NCBI GenBank assembly: GCA_040387375.1
Contig: JAZKDW010000015.1
Span: 248,001-312,000 of the forward strand
DNA length: 64,000 nucleotides
DNA from: JAZKDW01 sp040387375
Lineage (GTDB): Bacteria > Pseudomonadota > Gammaproteobacteria > Burkholderiales > Burkholderiaceae_D
Direction of reading: 5' to 3'
Below the pieces are notes generated by a model that was not told the DNA's origin, did not search any database, and saw only the letters and a list, made by a program, of their open reading frames with translations. Made by a program: the position numbers and the translations under genes. Positions 53,872 through 62,025 of the stretch are shown piece by piece. How positions within the stretch are numbered: the stretch's first letter is position 1; each line of letters opens with the position of its first letter.

Positions 53872-54975
53872 ATGGGCTCTAATATGAAGCTGGGAATGTT
53901 TATGATGCCGCTGCACCCTCCTGGGCGCCGCTTCTCTGAGACGCTCAAGGAAGACCGCGAGGCGATTCTGCTGGCGGACCGGCTTGGCTATAACGAGGCT
54001 TTCGTTGGCGAGCATGTGTCTGATGCCGCTGAGCCCATCTCATCCTGCATTGCCTTTCTCGCCAGCCTGGCATACGAGACCAAACAGATCCATCTGGGGA
54101 CCGGCACGGTGAACTTGCCAAACACGCATCCAGCCACAGTGGCGGCACAAGTTGCCATGCTCGATCACATGCTCGAGGGGCGACTGCTGTTTGGCATCAG
54201 TCCTGGCGGGTTGATGTCGGATGTCGAGTTATTTGGAAATCTCGACAAGGACCGCACCGAGATGCTGGTCGAGTCGATCGATATGATTCTCAGCATCTGG
54301 GCACAGGAGCCGCCGTACGACTTGAAGGGAAAATATTGGAACGTCTCGACAGGTAAAACGATGATTCCGGAAATCGGGCAAGGCATCATCGCCAAACCGT
54401 TTCAGCGCCCCCATCCGCCAATCGTTGTAACGGCCGTCGCCCCTTTCTCAAAAGGAGTTACAGAAGCAGCCAAGCGCGGCTGGCAGCCGATTTCGGCGAA
54501 CTTCCTGCTGCCGAAATGGGTTGCCACTCACTGGCCGAAATATGTCGAAGGCCGCAATGCTGTGGACAAGCAGGCAAACCCGAGCGAATGGCGTGTTGCC
54601 AAAAGCATCTTTGTCGCCGATAAGGAATCCGATGCACGGGACTATGGAAAAGGTGCGAACGGACCATATGCGTTCTATTTCAAGCAGCTCATGCGCAAAC
54701 TAATCGGCGGCAACGGCCGATCCAATCTGTTCAAGCCCGACCAGACGATGCCGGATTCAGATCTTACGCTGGAATATGTAATGGATCAGCTCGTCATCGC
54801 GGGTACCGTCAACGAAGTTGTCGACCAATTGCTTGCTTTTCGAGATCAAATTGGTGACTTTGGCACGCTCCTGTATTCGTGCCATGATTGGATCGACCCC
54901 GTGCTTGGCAAACGTTCCATGGAACTCATGGCGACAGAAGTGCTGCCACGTGTAAACCAGGCACTCGGCCGGTGA
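53872..54975 (+). CDS. LLM-class flavin-dependent monooxygenase (luciferase-like)
   Basis: A protein of about 367 aa of the bacterial luciferase-like TIM-barrel family. It resembles the limonene-monooxygenase-like subgroup (KLGMFMMPLHPPGRRFSE, LGYNEAFVGEHVSDAAEP). It uses FMNH2 from a separate reductase and O2 to hydroxylate, epoxidise or do Baeyer-Villiger oxidation. Starts at 53872 or 53884 are both possible; no good ribosome-binding site is visible for either, nor for the TTG at 53824. It heads the plus-strand catabolic operon (hydrolase 2 bp downstream). Confidence 0.9.
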   Translation: MGSNMKLGMFMMPLHPPGRRFSETLKEDREAILLADRLGYNEAFVGEHVSDAAEPISSCIAFLASLAYETKQIHLGTGTVNLPNTHPATVAAQVAMLDHMLEGRLLFGISPGGLMSDVELFGNLDKDRTEMLVESIDMILSIWAQEPPYDLKGKYWNVSTGKTMIPEIGQGIIAKPFQRPHPPIVVTAVAPFSKGVTEAAKRGWQPISANFLLPKWVATHWPKYVEGRNAVDKQANPSEWRVAKSIFVADKESDARDYGKGANGPYAFYFKQLMRKLIGGNGRSNLFKPDQTMPDSDLTLEYVMDQLVIAGTVNEVVDQLLAFRDQIGDFGTLLYSCHDWIDPVLGKRSMELMATEVLPRVNQALGR

Positions 54976-54977
54976 TC

Positions 54978-55772
54978 ATGGATAAGTCCTTGTCCACACA
55001 CAGCATGCCCGCTACTGCGTACACACTGGAAGGCCGGCAGGGCGCGCCAGTCCTGGTGCTCGCAAATTCCTTGGCTGCGACACCGCAGATGTGGGATTCA
55101 CAATGTACCCTATGGCGCAAAAAATTCCAGGTGCTGCGTTATAGTTATCGCGGACACGGCGAGACTGAACCGCTAGGAGCATCGACTTCGGTCGAACAGC
55201 TTGCGCAGGATTTGCTGTCACTGCTGGATGAACGCGGCATACAGCGTTTCAGCTTCGCCGGCATTTCATTGGGCGGCATGCTCGGCCTTCATATGGCCGC
55301 CACCGAACCACTACGCGTAGAGCGTTTGGTGGCCGCCAATTTCCGCTATTACCAGACGGACGTCACACGGCCGCAATGGGACCAGCGTATCGCGCTGGTG
55401 AAGGAGAAAGGCATCGCCGCGATCGTGGACGGCACCGCTGACCGCTGGCTGACCGAGGCGTTTCGTCAGAACCACCCGGATCGCGACGCCTGGCTCCGCG
55501 CAATGATACGTACAACGTCGGTCGACGGCTTTCTGGCGTGTGCAAAAGCCGTCCGGGATTACGATGCGCGTCCGCTTTTGAAATCCATCCGCTGCCCCGT
55601 GATGTTAATCAGCGGCGTCGAAGACCTTGCAGCCCCGACGGCGCACATTGACGAACTTGCTCACCTCTTGAAAACAAGCACCCGCGTTTCGCTTGCCGCC
55701 GCACATCTGTCCAACATTGAACGCAGCGACGAGTTTTCGCAACTGATCATCAACTTCATGGACGCGGCATGA
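54978..55772 (+). CDS. Alpha/beta hydrolase, 3-oxoadipate enol-lactonase-like
   Basis: A 264-aa alpha/beta hydrolase. The oxyanion region is VLANSLAATPQMWD, the nucleophile elbow FAGISLGGMLG (G-x-S-x-G), and the catalytic Asp/His lie in GVEDLAAPT and AAHLSNIE. It resembles PcaD enol-lactonases, which hydrolyse enol lactones in the beta-ketoadipate pathway, but specificity in this cluster is likely different. It follows the monooxygenase by 2 bp and overlaps the next gene (ATGA), so it is strictly co-expressed. Confidence 0.88.
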   Translation: MDKSLSTHSMPATAYTLEGRQGAPVLVLANSLAATPQMWDSQCTLWRKKFQVLRYSYRGHGETEPLGASTSVEQLAQDLLSLLDERGIQRFSFAGISLGGMLGLHMAATEPLRVERLVAANFRYYQTDVTRPQWDQRIALVKEKGIAAIVDGTADRWLTEAFRQNHPDRDAWLRAMIRTTSVDGFLACAKAVRDYDARPLLKSIRCPVMLISGVEDLAAPTAHIDELAHLLKTSTRVSLAAAHLSNIERSDEFSQLIINFMDAA

Positions 55773-56293
55773 AATCCCGGTTGCCGCTTCCGGAAATCGA
55801 TGAGTTCTGGCCGGCTCAGCGACAGGTATACGAATCGATCAAACGCACCCGGGGAAATATCGACGGACCGTTCCTCGCATGGCTGCACAGCCCGGAATTG
55901 GCCAGTCACGCCGAGAAGCTCGGCGCATTTTGCCGTTATGGAACATCGTTGTCGCTGCAGGAATCGGAACTGCTCATTCTGTGCGTCGGTGCCCATCATC
56001 AGTGCCTGGGGGAACAGCAGATTCATGAACCGATCGCCAGGAAAGCCGGTTTGACCGACGAAATGATTGGTGCGGTGCGACGTGGAGATGAACCGGAATT
56101 TGCCGACGAGCGACTGTCGAGTTTGCACACACTGGCAACGCAGTTGCTTGCGACGAACCGAATAGAGCAGGATTTGTTTGATCGCGCCCGACAGGTTTTT
56201 GGAGACAAGACCCTGGTAGAGGCAGTCGGCATTCTTGGCTACTATGCATTCGTCGCAATGACGCTTAATGCATTCGAAATGGGACTTGAATAA
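55769..56293 (+). CDS. Carboxymuconolactone decarboxylase family protein
   Basis: A 174-aa member of the CMD/AhpD fold. The conserved block SLQESELLILCVGAHHQCLG with IHEPIARKAGLTDEMI replaces the AhpD CxxC, so it is closer to gamma-carboxymuconolactone decarboxylase-like proteins than to peroxidase partners. It may decarboxylate or isomerise a lactone. It is coupled to the enol-lactonase-like gene by ATGA overlap, the same pairing as pcaC-pcaD, though this may be convergent. Confidence 0.85.
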   Translation: MKSRLPLPEIDEFWPAQRQVYESIKRTRGNIDGPFLAWLHSPELASHAEKLGAFCRYGTSLSLQESELLILCVGAHHQCLGEQQIHEPIARKAGLTDEMIGAVRRGDEPEFADERLSSLHTLATQLLATNRIEQDLFDRARQVFGDKTLVEAVGILGYYAFVAMTLNAFEMGLE

Positions 56294-56373
56294 GTGAAGT
56301 AAACGCATCCGAAAATCATCGACCAAAACGTGATTCAAAAAGACTTTTAAACAGCAAAACGATTGGAGACAGT

Positions 56374-57402
56374 ATGAAACAAATTAAAGTGGGCATCATT
56401 GGCACCGGCTGGTGCGGAGGCATTCGTGCCGAAACCTGCGCTGCGAATCCGTATGTCAGCGAACTGCATGTGGCAGAAACAAATGAAACCAGGCTTGAAG
56501 AAATAGTCGGCAAGACCCGCCCCGTTTCCGCGACCACCGATTATCGGCAGCTGCTCGCCAACAAGGAAATCGACGCAGTTATTATTTCAGCCACTCCCGA
56601 GACCAAACATTTTCCGATGGCAAAGGAAAGTCTGTTGGCAGGCAAGCACGTCTTTCTCGAGAAGCCGATCGCAATCGAACTGTCCGAAGCAGATGAATTA
56701 ATCGCACTGGCCAAGTCAAAAGGATTATTTTTCACCATTGGATATTCACAACGCTTCAATCCAAAGTTCGCCTATGTCAAGCGGTCGATTGATGATGGCA
56801 CCATCGGTGAACCCGTGAGTGCGCTGGTCAGCCGTCATATTTCCCGCGGACTCGGCAGCAAGATCAGTGGACGCGGCAAACTGTCGCCCGCTGCAATGGA
56901 AGCAACCCACGACATTGACTTCGTACTGTGGTGTTTCGCTCCCAGAAAACCGATTCGGGTGTATGCGCAGGAAGTACGCAAGATCATGCAAAAAACGGTC
57001 GATGCTCCCGATTGCGTGTGGATCATTGTCACCATGGATGACGGCTCCGTATTCACGATTGGCGCTGGATGGGTGCAACCGCCAGCTTATCCGAATTTCT
57101 CTTCCACCTGGATCGAGATGGTCGGCACCGAAGGCTCGATCATTGTCGATGACACCCATCGTGACGTCCTGCTGAACACGATGCAGAAAGGGATCGTGCT
57201 GCCGCTCTCAACCATGCCTGGCGAAAAAGTCGCGCATGTCTATGCCGGTCCGATGGAGGCGGAAACGATGCATTTTCTCGAGTGCATCGCGTTGAACCGA
57301 CAACCGCTGGTCACTGCCGAGCAGGCGCGCATGGTGATGCAAATCTATCAGGCGGCCGACCAGTCAGCAGTAGAAAACCGACCAATCGACATTCTTTGCT
57401 GA
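56374..57402 (+). CDS. Gfo/Idh/MocA family oxidoreductase (copy 2)
   Basis: A 342-aa dehydrogenase. Rossmann motif VGIIGTGWCGGIRAET, catalytic Lys in LEKPIAIEL, and HDIDFVLWCF with the catalytic Asp/His as in inositol dehydrogenases. It likely oxidises a hydroxyl of a cyclic polyol or cis-diol. It is followed 13 bp later by copy 3; a start preceded by GGAG is 7 nt upstream. Confidence 0.9.
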   Translation: MKQIKVGIIGTGWCGGIRAETCAANPYVSELHVAETNETRLEEIVGKTRPVSATTDYRQLLANKEIDAVIISATPETKHFPMAKESLLAGKHVFLEKPIAIELSEADELIALAKSKGLFFTIGYSQRFNPKFAYVKRSIDDGTIGEPVSALVSRHISRGLGSKISGRGKLSPAAMEATHDIDFVLWCFAPRKPIRVYAQEVRKIMQKTVDAPDCVWIIVTMDDGSVFTIGAGWVQPPAYPNFSSTWIEMVGTEGSIIVDDTHRDVLLNTMQKGIVLPLSTMPGEKVAHVYAGPMEAETMHFLECIALNRQPLVTAEQARMVMQIYQAADQSAVENRPIDILC

Positions 57403-57415
57403 AAACAGAGGACCT

Positions 57416-58528
57416 ATGAAAAACATTGAACGTAATCGCATCGGACTGGGCATCATCGGTGCCGGCCGGGTCGGTCTTATACGCGGTGAAATCGCGGCCC
57501 GCTTTCCTCAAGTCGACTGGATCGGGATTGCAGAAATCAATCCTGAGCGGGCCGCCCTGGTTGCAGAAAAGGTGGGTGCGGATTTCGTTACCGACGATTA
57601 CCAGAAACTGCTGGCGCGACCCGAGCTCACTGCCGTGATCATTTCCACCGATGAGCATTTGCATGTGGAACCCATCCTTGCGGCGGTCGAGCGCGGACTT
57701 GCAATGATGATTGAAAAGCCGCTGGCAACCGATCTTGGTGATTCTGCCCGGGTGCTGAAGGCGATTGAAGCGCGCGGCGTCGATGCGGTAGTCGGCTACA
57801 CCCAGCGATTCCGTCAGCGTTGGCTGGTCGCCAAGGAAAAAGTCAGTACCGGGGAACTCGGCCAGGTAACCATGGCCACCTCGCGTGGTTTCATGAATAA
57901 ACTGGTCGCTCTCGATAACTATAAACGCACGCCGGACCCGAAGAAGATTTCTCCGATGGTCATCTCCGGTACACACGCAGTAGATGTTGTGATGTGGATC
58001 ATGGAAGGACGCACGCCGGTCGAAGTCTATGCCCGCTCGGTGGACAAAGCGCTTGGCCCGGCATGCGGTGGGATCGATGGCACGGCAGGGATGATCACCA
58101 TGGATGACGACAGTATTTACCACCTGAGCATTTCATGGGCACTGCCAGTAGCATGGCCGGGAGCTGTTTATTCGCTGGAAGTTGGCATCATTGGAACCGA
58201 AGGCGTGCTGACCATCGATGATACCCACCGCGACATTGTGCTGGCAGTAGATCATCCCCAGTCCGAAGGCTATGCGCCGGATAAAACCCGTCTGGTCGAT
58301 TTCATTGGCAGCTACCCGCCCGGTCACATCGCTCTAGGCGAATTACGCGGACCGATGCGGGAAGAAACGATGTCCTGGCTGCTGCGCCTATCCACCGGAT
58401 TGCCGACCCATCACGCCACGGCTGCTGAAGCACATCATCGTCTGATGCTTACCAAGGCACTCGATCTTTCCGCAAAGCGCCGCGCTCCGGTCCAGGTGCC
58501 CACCTTCGCAAGCGAAGAGCTGGAATAG
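57416..58528 (+). CDS. Gfo/Idh/MocA family oxidoreductase (copy 3)
   Basis: A 370-aa dehydrogenase with Rossmann motif LGIIGAGRVGLIRGEI, catalytic Lys in IEKPLATDLG, and the His/Asp pair in GTHAVDVVMWIME. It resembles copy 2 in order of motifs but differs in most residues. The two tandem copies suggest successive dehydrogenations or substrate epimers. Confidence 0.9.
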   Translation: MKNIERNRIGLGIIGAGRVGLIRGEIAARFPQVDWIGIAEINPERAALVAEKVGADFVTDDYQKLLARPELTAVIISTDEHLHVEPILAAVERGLAMMIEKPLATDLGDSARVLKAIEARGVDAVVGYTQRFRQRWLVAKEKVSTGELGQVTMATSRGFMNKLVALDNYKRTPDPKKISPMVISGTHAVDVVMWIMEGRTPVEVYARSVDKALGPACGGIDGTAGMITMDDDSIYHLSISWALPVAWPGAVYSLEVGIIGTEGVLTIDDTHRDIVLAVDHPQSEGYAPDKTRLVDFIGSYPPGHIALGELRGPMREETMSWLLRLSTGLPTHHATAAEAHHRLMLTKALDLSAKRRAPVQVPTFASEELE

Positions 58529-58614
58529 CAATACATCCTGTTGAGCCGAAATCACTGAAAGTCTCGCAGAAGACTGTGTCGTAATGCCCTGATAAATCCT
58601 AGAAGGAGATGAAA

Positions 58615-59595
58615 ATGAAAAAGCTGGTTATTACTGCATTTCACGCGACGTTGCTGTTGACGGGAACGATTGTCGGCGCGCAGGAAAATTATCCACAAAA
58701 GACAGTTCGCTTGATCGTGCCGTTCGCCCCCGGCGGCGCATCAGACTTTACTGCCCGAATCATCAGCCAGTCGCTTTCCGAAGAATTGAAGCAAAGTGTC
58801 ATTATCGAAAACAAGGGAGGCGCCGCCGGCAATATCGGCATGGAGGCTGCCGCAAAGGCAGCGCCCGACGGTTACACGCTTTTTTTCGGGAACGTGGGAG
58901 CGACAGCGATCAACCCGAGCATCTTTGCCGGTATTCTCAAGATCAAGCCGGAGCAGGATTTCATTGCCGTGACCAAGGTAGCCGACGTTCCCGATGTTCT
59001 GGTTGTCAACCCGACCGTCCCGGTATCGACGTTGAGTGAATTCATCAGCTACGCCACCAAGCGCAAAGGCGAGCTCAATTTTGGAACGCCTGGCAGCGGC
59101 AGCCAGAACCGTCTGGAAATGGAATATTTGATGAAGGAAGCGAAAATAAGCATGATACATGTGCCCTATAAAGGAGGCGCAGGGCCGGCAATGACCGACC
59201 TTATCGGCGGACAGACACAAGTAATGTTTACGACGATGCCTTCCGCAATCGGATTCATCAAGTCAGGACGGGTCCGTGCACTGGGAGTCACCTCCGAAAG
59301 TCGCCTCGCGGACCTGCCTTCCGTACCGACCCTCGTCGAACAAGGATATCCAACGATGGTGAGCTCTTCATGGCAAGGCATTTTTGTTCCACGCGGTACA
59401 CCGGCGCCCATCGTCAACAAGCTTTTCTCGGCACTGACAAAAGTCATGGCGCAAAAGAGTCTCAAGGAAAAGCTGGCAATTGGTGGCGTCATTGCATCTA
59501 CCAGCGCTTCTCCTCAAGAGTTTGCTGCCTTCCTCACTTCCGAAACTGTGCGTTGGGGGAAGGTGGTCCGCGAAGGCAACATCACAGCAGATTGA
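58615..59595 (+). CDS. Bug family tripartite tricarboxylate transporter receptor (TctC-like)
   Basis: A 326-aa periplasmic solute-binding protein with a signal peptide (KKLVITAFHATLLLTGTIVGAQ). Bug motifs include VRLIVPFAPGGASDFTARII and the ligand-binding ENKGGAAGNIGMEA and PYKGGAGPAMTDLIGGQ. Bug proteins bind carboxylates, aromatic acids or other small molecules; most lack adjacent permeases, as here. GGAG lies 6 nt before the ATG at 58615. As last gene of the operon it may sense or capture the pathway substrate. Confidence 0.92.
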   Translation: MKKLVITAFHATLLLTGTIVGAQENYPQKTVRLIVPFAPGGASDFTARIISQSLSEELKQSVIIENKGGAAGNIGMEAAAKAAPDGYTLFFGNVGATAINPSIFAGILKIKPEQDFIAVTKVADVPDVLVVNPTVPVSTLSEFISYATKRKGELNFGTPGSGSQNRLEMEYLMKEAKISMIHVPYKGGAGPAMTDLIGGQTQVMFTTMPSAIGFIKSGRVRALGVTSESRLADLPSVPTLVEQGYPTMVSSSWQGIFVPRGTPAPIVNKLFSALTKVMAQKSLKEKLAIGGVIASTSASPQEFAAFLTSETVRWGKVVREGNITAD

Positions 59596-60018
59596 AAAAC
59601 ACGGAGATCCATACAATTCCGACGAGACGCAATCCGCACAGTCTCGTTGGAAGTTGATGCAATTCTTTTTACCCATACCATCTGCGCCAAATTACGCAAT
59701 AGTACGACCAATCCACACTGCGCTTCCATCACAGCATCGATCACATTGACCTCGTTCGACACACGAGTAATTTCCCAAATCAGCCTGCCATATTTCTTCT
59801 GGTTCATGCGGATATGAAATATAGGTGAGGCCCATCCCTGCAGCCCTATTGAAATTTTCCGGAACACGTGTAACAGTCTGATCCGCGCCGACACTTCAAT
59901 AAGTGGAAACTCCCGTCTTGGAGAAATAATCAATGCCAGGACGACGTAAAAAATTCAATACTGGCGTGGAGCGGGAATGAGATAACTCGGCCACTCCAAA
60001 CATTCGACCGGAGAAAAA
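59596..60018. other. Intergenic region after the Bug gene
   Basis: A 423-bp spacer between the Bug gene and the SDR gene. A minus-strand frame overlaps it but has no family-like sequence. No terminator with a T-run is obvious. Confidence 0.5.
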
Positions 60019-60816
60019 ATGGATCTTGGAATTGCAGGGAAATGGGCGCTGGTCTGCGGCGCAAGCAAAGGCCTGGGTTTTGGTTGTGCGCAAGCCCTCG
60101 TGCGTGAAGGCGTCAATGTGGTGATCGTGGCGCGCACTACCGAGACACTCGAACAAGCGGCCCGGCGGCTTCTGGCGGAGCGGCCTGCCCCGGCAGAAGC
60201 CGCGGTCCAATACCTTGCCGCCGACATCACCACTGAGGCAGGCAGGGCATCCGTGTTCAATCACGCCGCGGCGCAAGGCAAGCACTTCGACATCGTGGTC
60301 ACCAATGCGGGCGGGCCGCCGCCAGGCGACTTCCGCGATTGGCAGCGCGACGACTGGATCAGGGCCGTGGATGCCAACATGCTGACACCCATCGAGTTGA
60401 TGAAGGCGACCGTCGACGGCATGGCCGCCCGCGGTTTCGGCCGCATCGTCAATATCACCTCCAGCAGCGTCAAGGCACCGATCGACGTTCTCGGACTGAG
60501 CAACGGCGCGCGCAGCGGCCTGACCGGTTTTGTCGCCGGCCTTGCGCGCAGCAGTGTTGCGGCATCCAACGTGACGATCAACAATCTTTTGCCGGGACAG
60601 TTCGCCACCGACCGCCTTAAAAAGACTTACCCCGATACGCCGCAGCAGGGGGGAGAGTCAGCGGCAGACCAGCGGCGCCGGTCCATTCCGGCACGACGTT
60701 TCGGCAGCGCCGACGAGTTCGGTGCGATCTGCGCCTTTTTGTGCAGCCAGCACGCCAGCTACATCACCGGGCAGAACATCCTGGCCGACGGTGGCGCCTA
60801 CCCGGGCAGTCATTAA
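60019..60816 (+). CDS. SDR family oxidoreductase lacking the canonical YxxxK
   Basis: A 265-aa short-chain dehydrogenase. The nucleotide motif is CGASKGLGFG (Thr replaced by Cys in TGxxxGxG), and NAGG follows the NNAG position. At the place of Ser-x12-Tyr-xxx-Lys the protein has SSSVKAPIDVLGLSNGARSG, so Tyr and Lys are missing. This fits the BKR-like SDR subgroup whose catalytic tetrad is imperfect. The C-terminus SYITGQNILADGGAYPG is canonical. GGAG precedes the ATG. It may take part in the neighbouring pathway or have lost oxidoreductase activity. Confidence 0.88.
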   Translation: MDLGIAGKWALVCGASKGLGFGCAQALVREGVNVVIVARTTETLEQAARRLLAERPAPAEAAVQYLAADITTEAGRASVFNHAAAQGKHFDIVVTNAGGPPPGDFRDWQRDDWIRAVDANMLTPIELMKATVDGMAARGFGRIVNITSSSVKAPIDVLGLSNGARSGLTGFVAGLARSSVAASNVTINNLLPGQFATDRLKKTYPDTPQQGGESAADQRRRSIPARRFGSADEFGAICAFLCSQHASYITGQNILADGGAYPGSH

Positions 60817-60844
60817 CAACGCACGGCAGTGGCGGCGCACGCAT

Positions 60845-61033
60845 TAAGAGCCTATCCTAGTAGTTCGAGTCAGTTGTGGCGGAGGTGATTTGTGTTCGGA
60901 ACAAGGCGTGTCGACGCGACATCCCCCAAGGGGACTTCCTGCGGGGCGTGGCCACCATGGCAAGGAGACACAACGCAGTGCCGGACGCAAAGCGCCCCGC
61001 CACGACGACTTGAACTACTGGGATAGGCTCTTA
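60845..61033. mobile_element. MITE-like element with 22-bp terminal inverted repeats
   Basis: TAAGAGCCTATCCTAGTAGT begins the left arm (60845-60866), and the complement of the right arm (61012-61033) differs at one of 22 positions. The 145-bp interior holds further inverted pairs, such as GCGGGGCG/CGCCCCGC and GTTGTGGCGG/CCGCCACGAC (imperfect), so the whole 189 bp could fold into one long hairpin. There is no gene inside. It sits between the SDR and GST genes. Confidence 0.75.
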
Positions 61034-61085
61034 CAGCAAGTGCGCTATTCTTGCCGCTCCCATTGCGCCCGGAAAGGCCCACCTC

Positions 61086-61751
61086 ATGATCGTCGTCCAC
61101 CACCTGAACAATTCGCGCTCGCAACGCATACTCTGGCTGCTGGAAGAACTCGGTCTGGAATACGAGATCAAGCGCTACGAGCGCGACCCAAAGACCATGC
61201 TGGCGCCGCCCGCGCTGCGCGAGATTCATCCGCTCGGCAAGTCGCCGGTCATCACCGACGATGGTGTGACGGTGGCCGAGTCGGGTGCGATCATCGAATA
61301 CCTGGTGGAGCGGTATGGCCATGGAAATCTCATTCCCGCCCCCGGCACGCCGGCGCGCTTGCGTTATACCTACTGGCTGCATTATGCCGAGGGCTCGGCG
61401 ATGCCGCCCCTGCTGCTGAAGCTGGTGTTCGATCGGATCGAAAATGGGCCGATGCCTTTTCTGATACGCCCGATCGCCCGGGCGATTGCCAGCCGCGCCA
61501 AAAGCAGCTTCATTACGCCGCAGCTTGAGCGCCACCTCGATTACCTGGAAACAGAGATCGGGAAGGGAACGTGGTTCGCCGGCGAACAGTTTACCGCCGC
61601 CGATATCCAGATGAGCTTCCCGCTGGAGGCGGCCGCCAAGCGCGCCGGCCTGCATGCGTCGCGACCGCGGCTGATGGATTTCCTGGAGCGCATCCATGCA
61701 CGTCCGGCGTACCGGCGCGCGCTCGAGCGTGGCGGGCCGTACGATTTTTGA
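61086..61751 (+). CDS. Glutathione S-transferase family protein
   Basis: A 221-aa GST. The N-terminal thioredoxin domain has the catalytic Ser in NNSRSQRILWLLEELGLEYE and the cis-Pro in GKSPVI with ESGAIIEYLVERYG. The C-terminal helical domain has the ADIQMSFPLEAA block. Broad detoxification or isomerase roles are possible. It lies beyond the MITE and seems independent of the catabolic cluster. Confidence 0.92.
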   Translation: MIVVHHLNNSRSQRILWLLEELGLEYEIKRYERDPKTMLAPPALREIHPLGKSPVITDDGVTVAESGAIIEYLVERYGHGNLIPAPGTPARLRYTYWLHYAEGSAMPPLLLKLVFDRIENGPMPFLIRPIARAIASRAKSSFITPQLERHLDYLETEIGKGTWFAGEQFTAADIQMSFPLEAAAKRAGLHASRPRLMDFLERIHARPAYRRALERGGPYDF

Positions 61752-61774
61752 AGCGGCGCTGAGTTAAACCGGCG

Positions 61775-62005
61775 CTACTCCCCCTCGAATTCGGCCGCCG
61801 CTTTTGCGGTCCAGAGCGCCTTGTTGTACGTCTCGAATGGCGCATCATAACTGTCGATTACGCCATCCTTGCCGATGAAATGTGTCCACCAGCCCTCGTT
61901 GTCCTGCACGAGGGCGATGTCGCCAGGACCGCACTGTTCCTCGATTGTTTCACCGGCTTCCAGGGTGACGATATTGGTTTTCCGGTGTTTTATTGTGGTC
62001 GCCAT
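61775..62005 (-). CDS. Small conserved-looking protein (76 aa)
   Basis: A cytosolic beta-rich protein (MATTIKHRKTNIVTLEAGET) with a WWTHFIGKDG segment. AAGGT lies 7 nt before the ATG. Function unknown; it lies between two convergent groups, downstream of a glucose-dehydrogenase-like gene on the same strand (20-bp gap), so the two may be co-transcribed. Confidence 0.65.
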   Translation of the reverse strand: MATTIKHRKTNIVTLEAGETIEEQCGPGDIALVQDNEGWWTHFIGKDGVIDSYDAPFETYNKALWTAKAAAEFEGE

Positions 62006-62025
62006 TCGGTACCTTGAGGTCGCGG

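Noticed and set aside
59514..59933. 139-codon minus-strand frame overlapping the Bug gene end and the spacer
   Set aside because: Overlaps the 3' end of the Bug gene, lacks a ribosome-binding site and has no family match by eye. A regulator remnant cannot be excluded.
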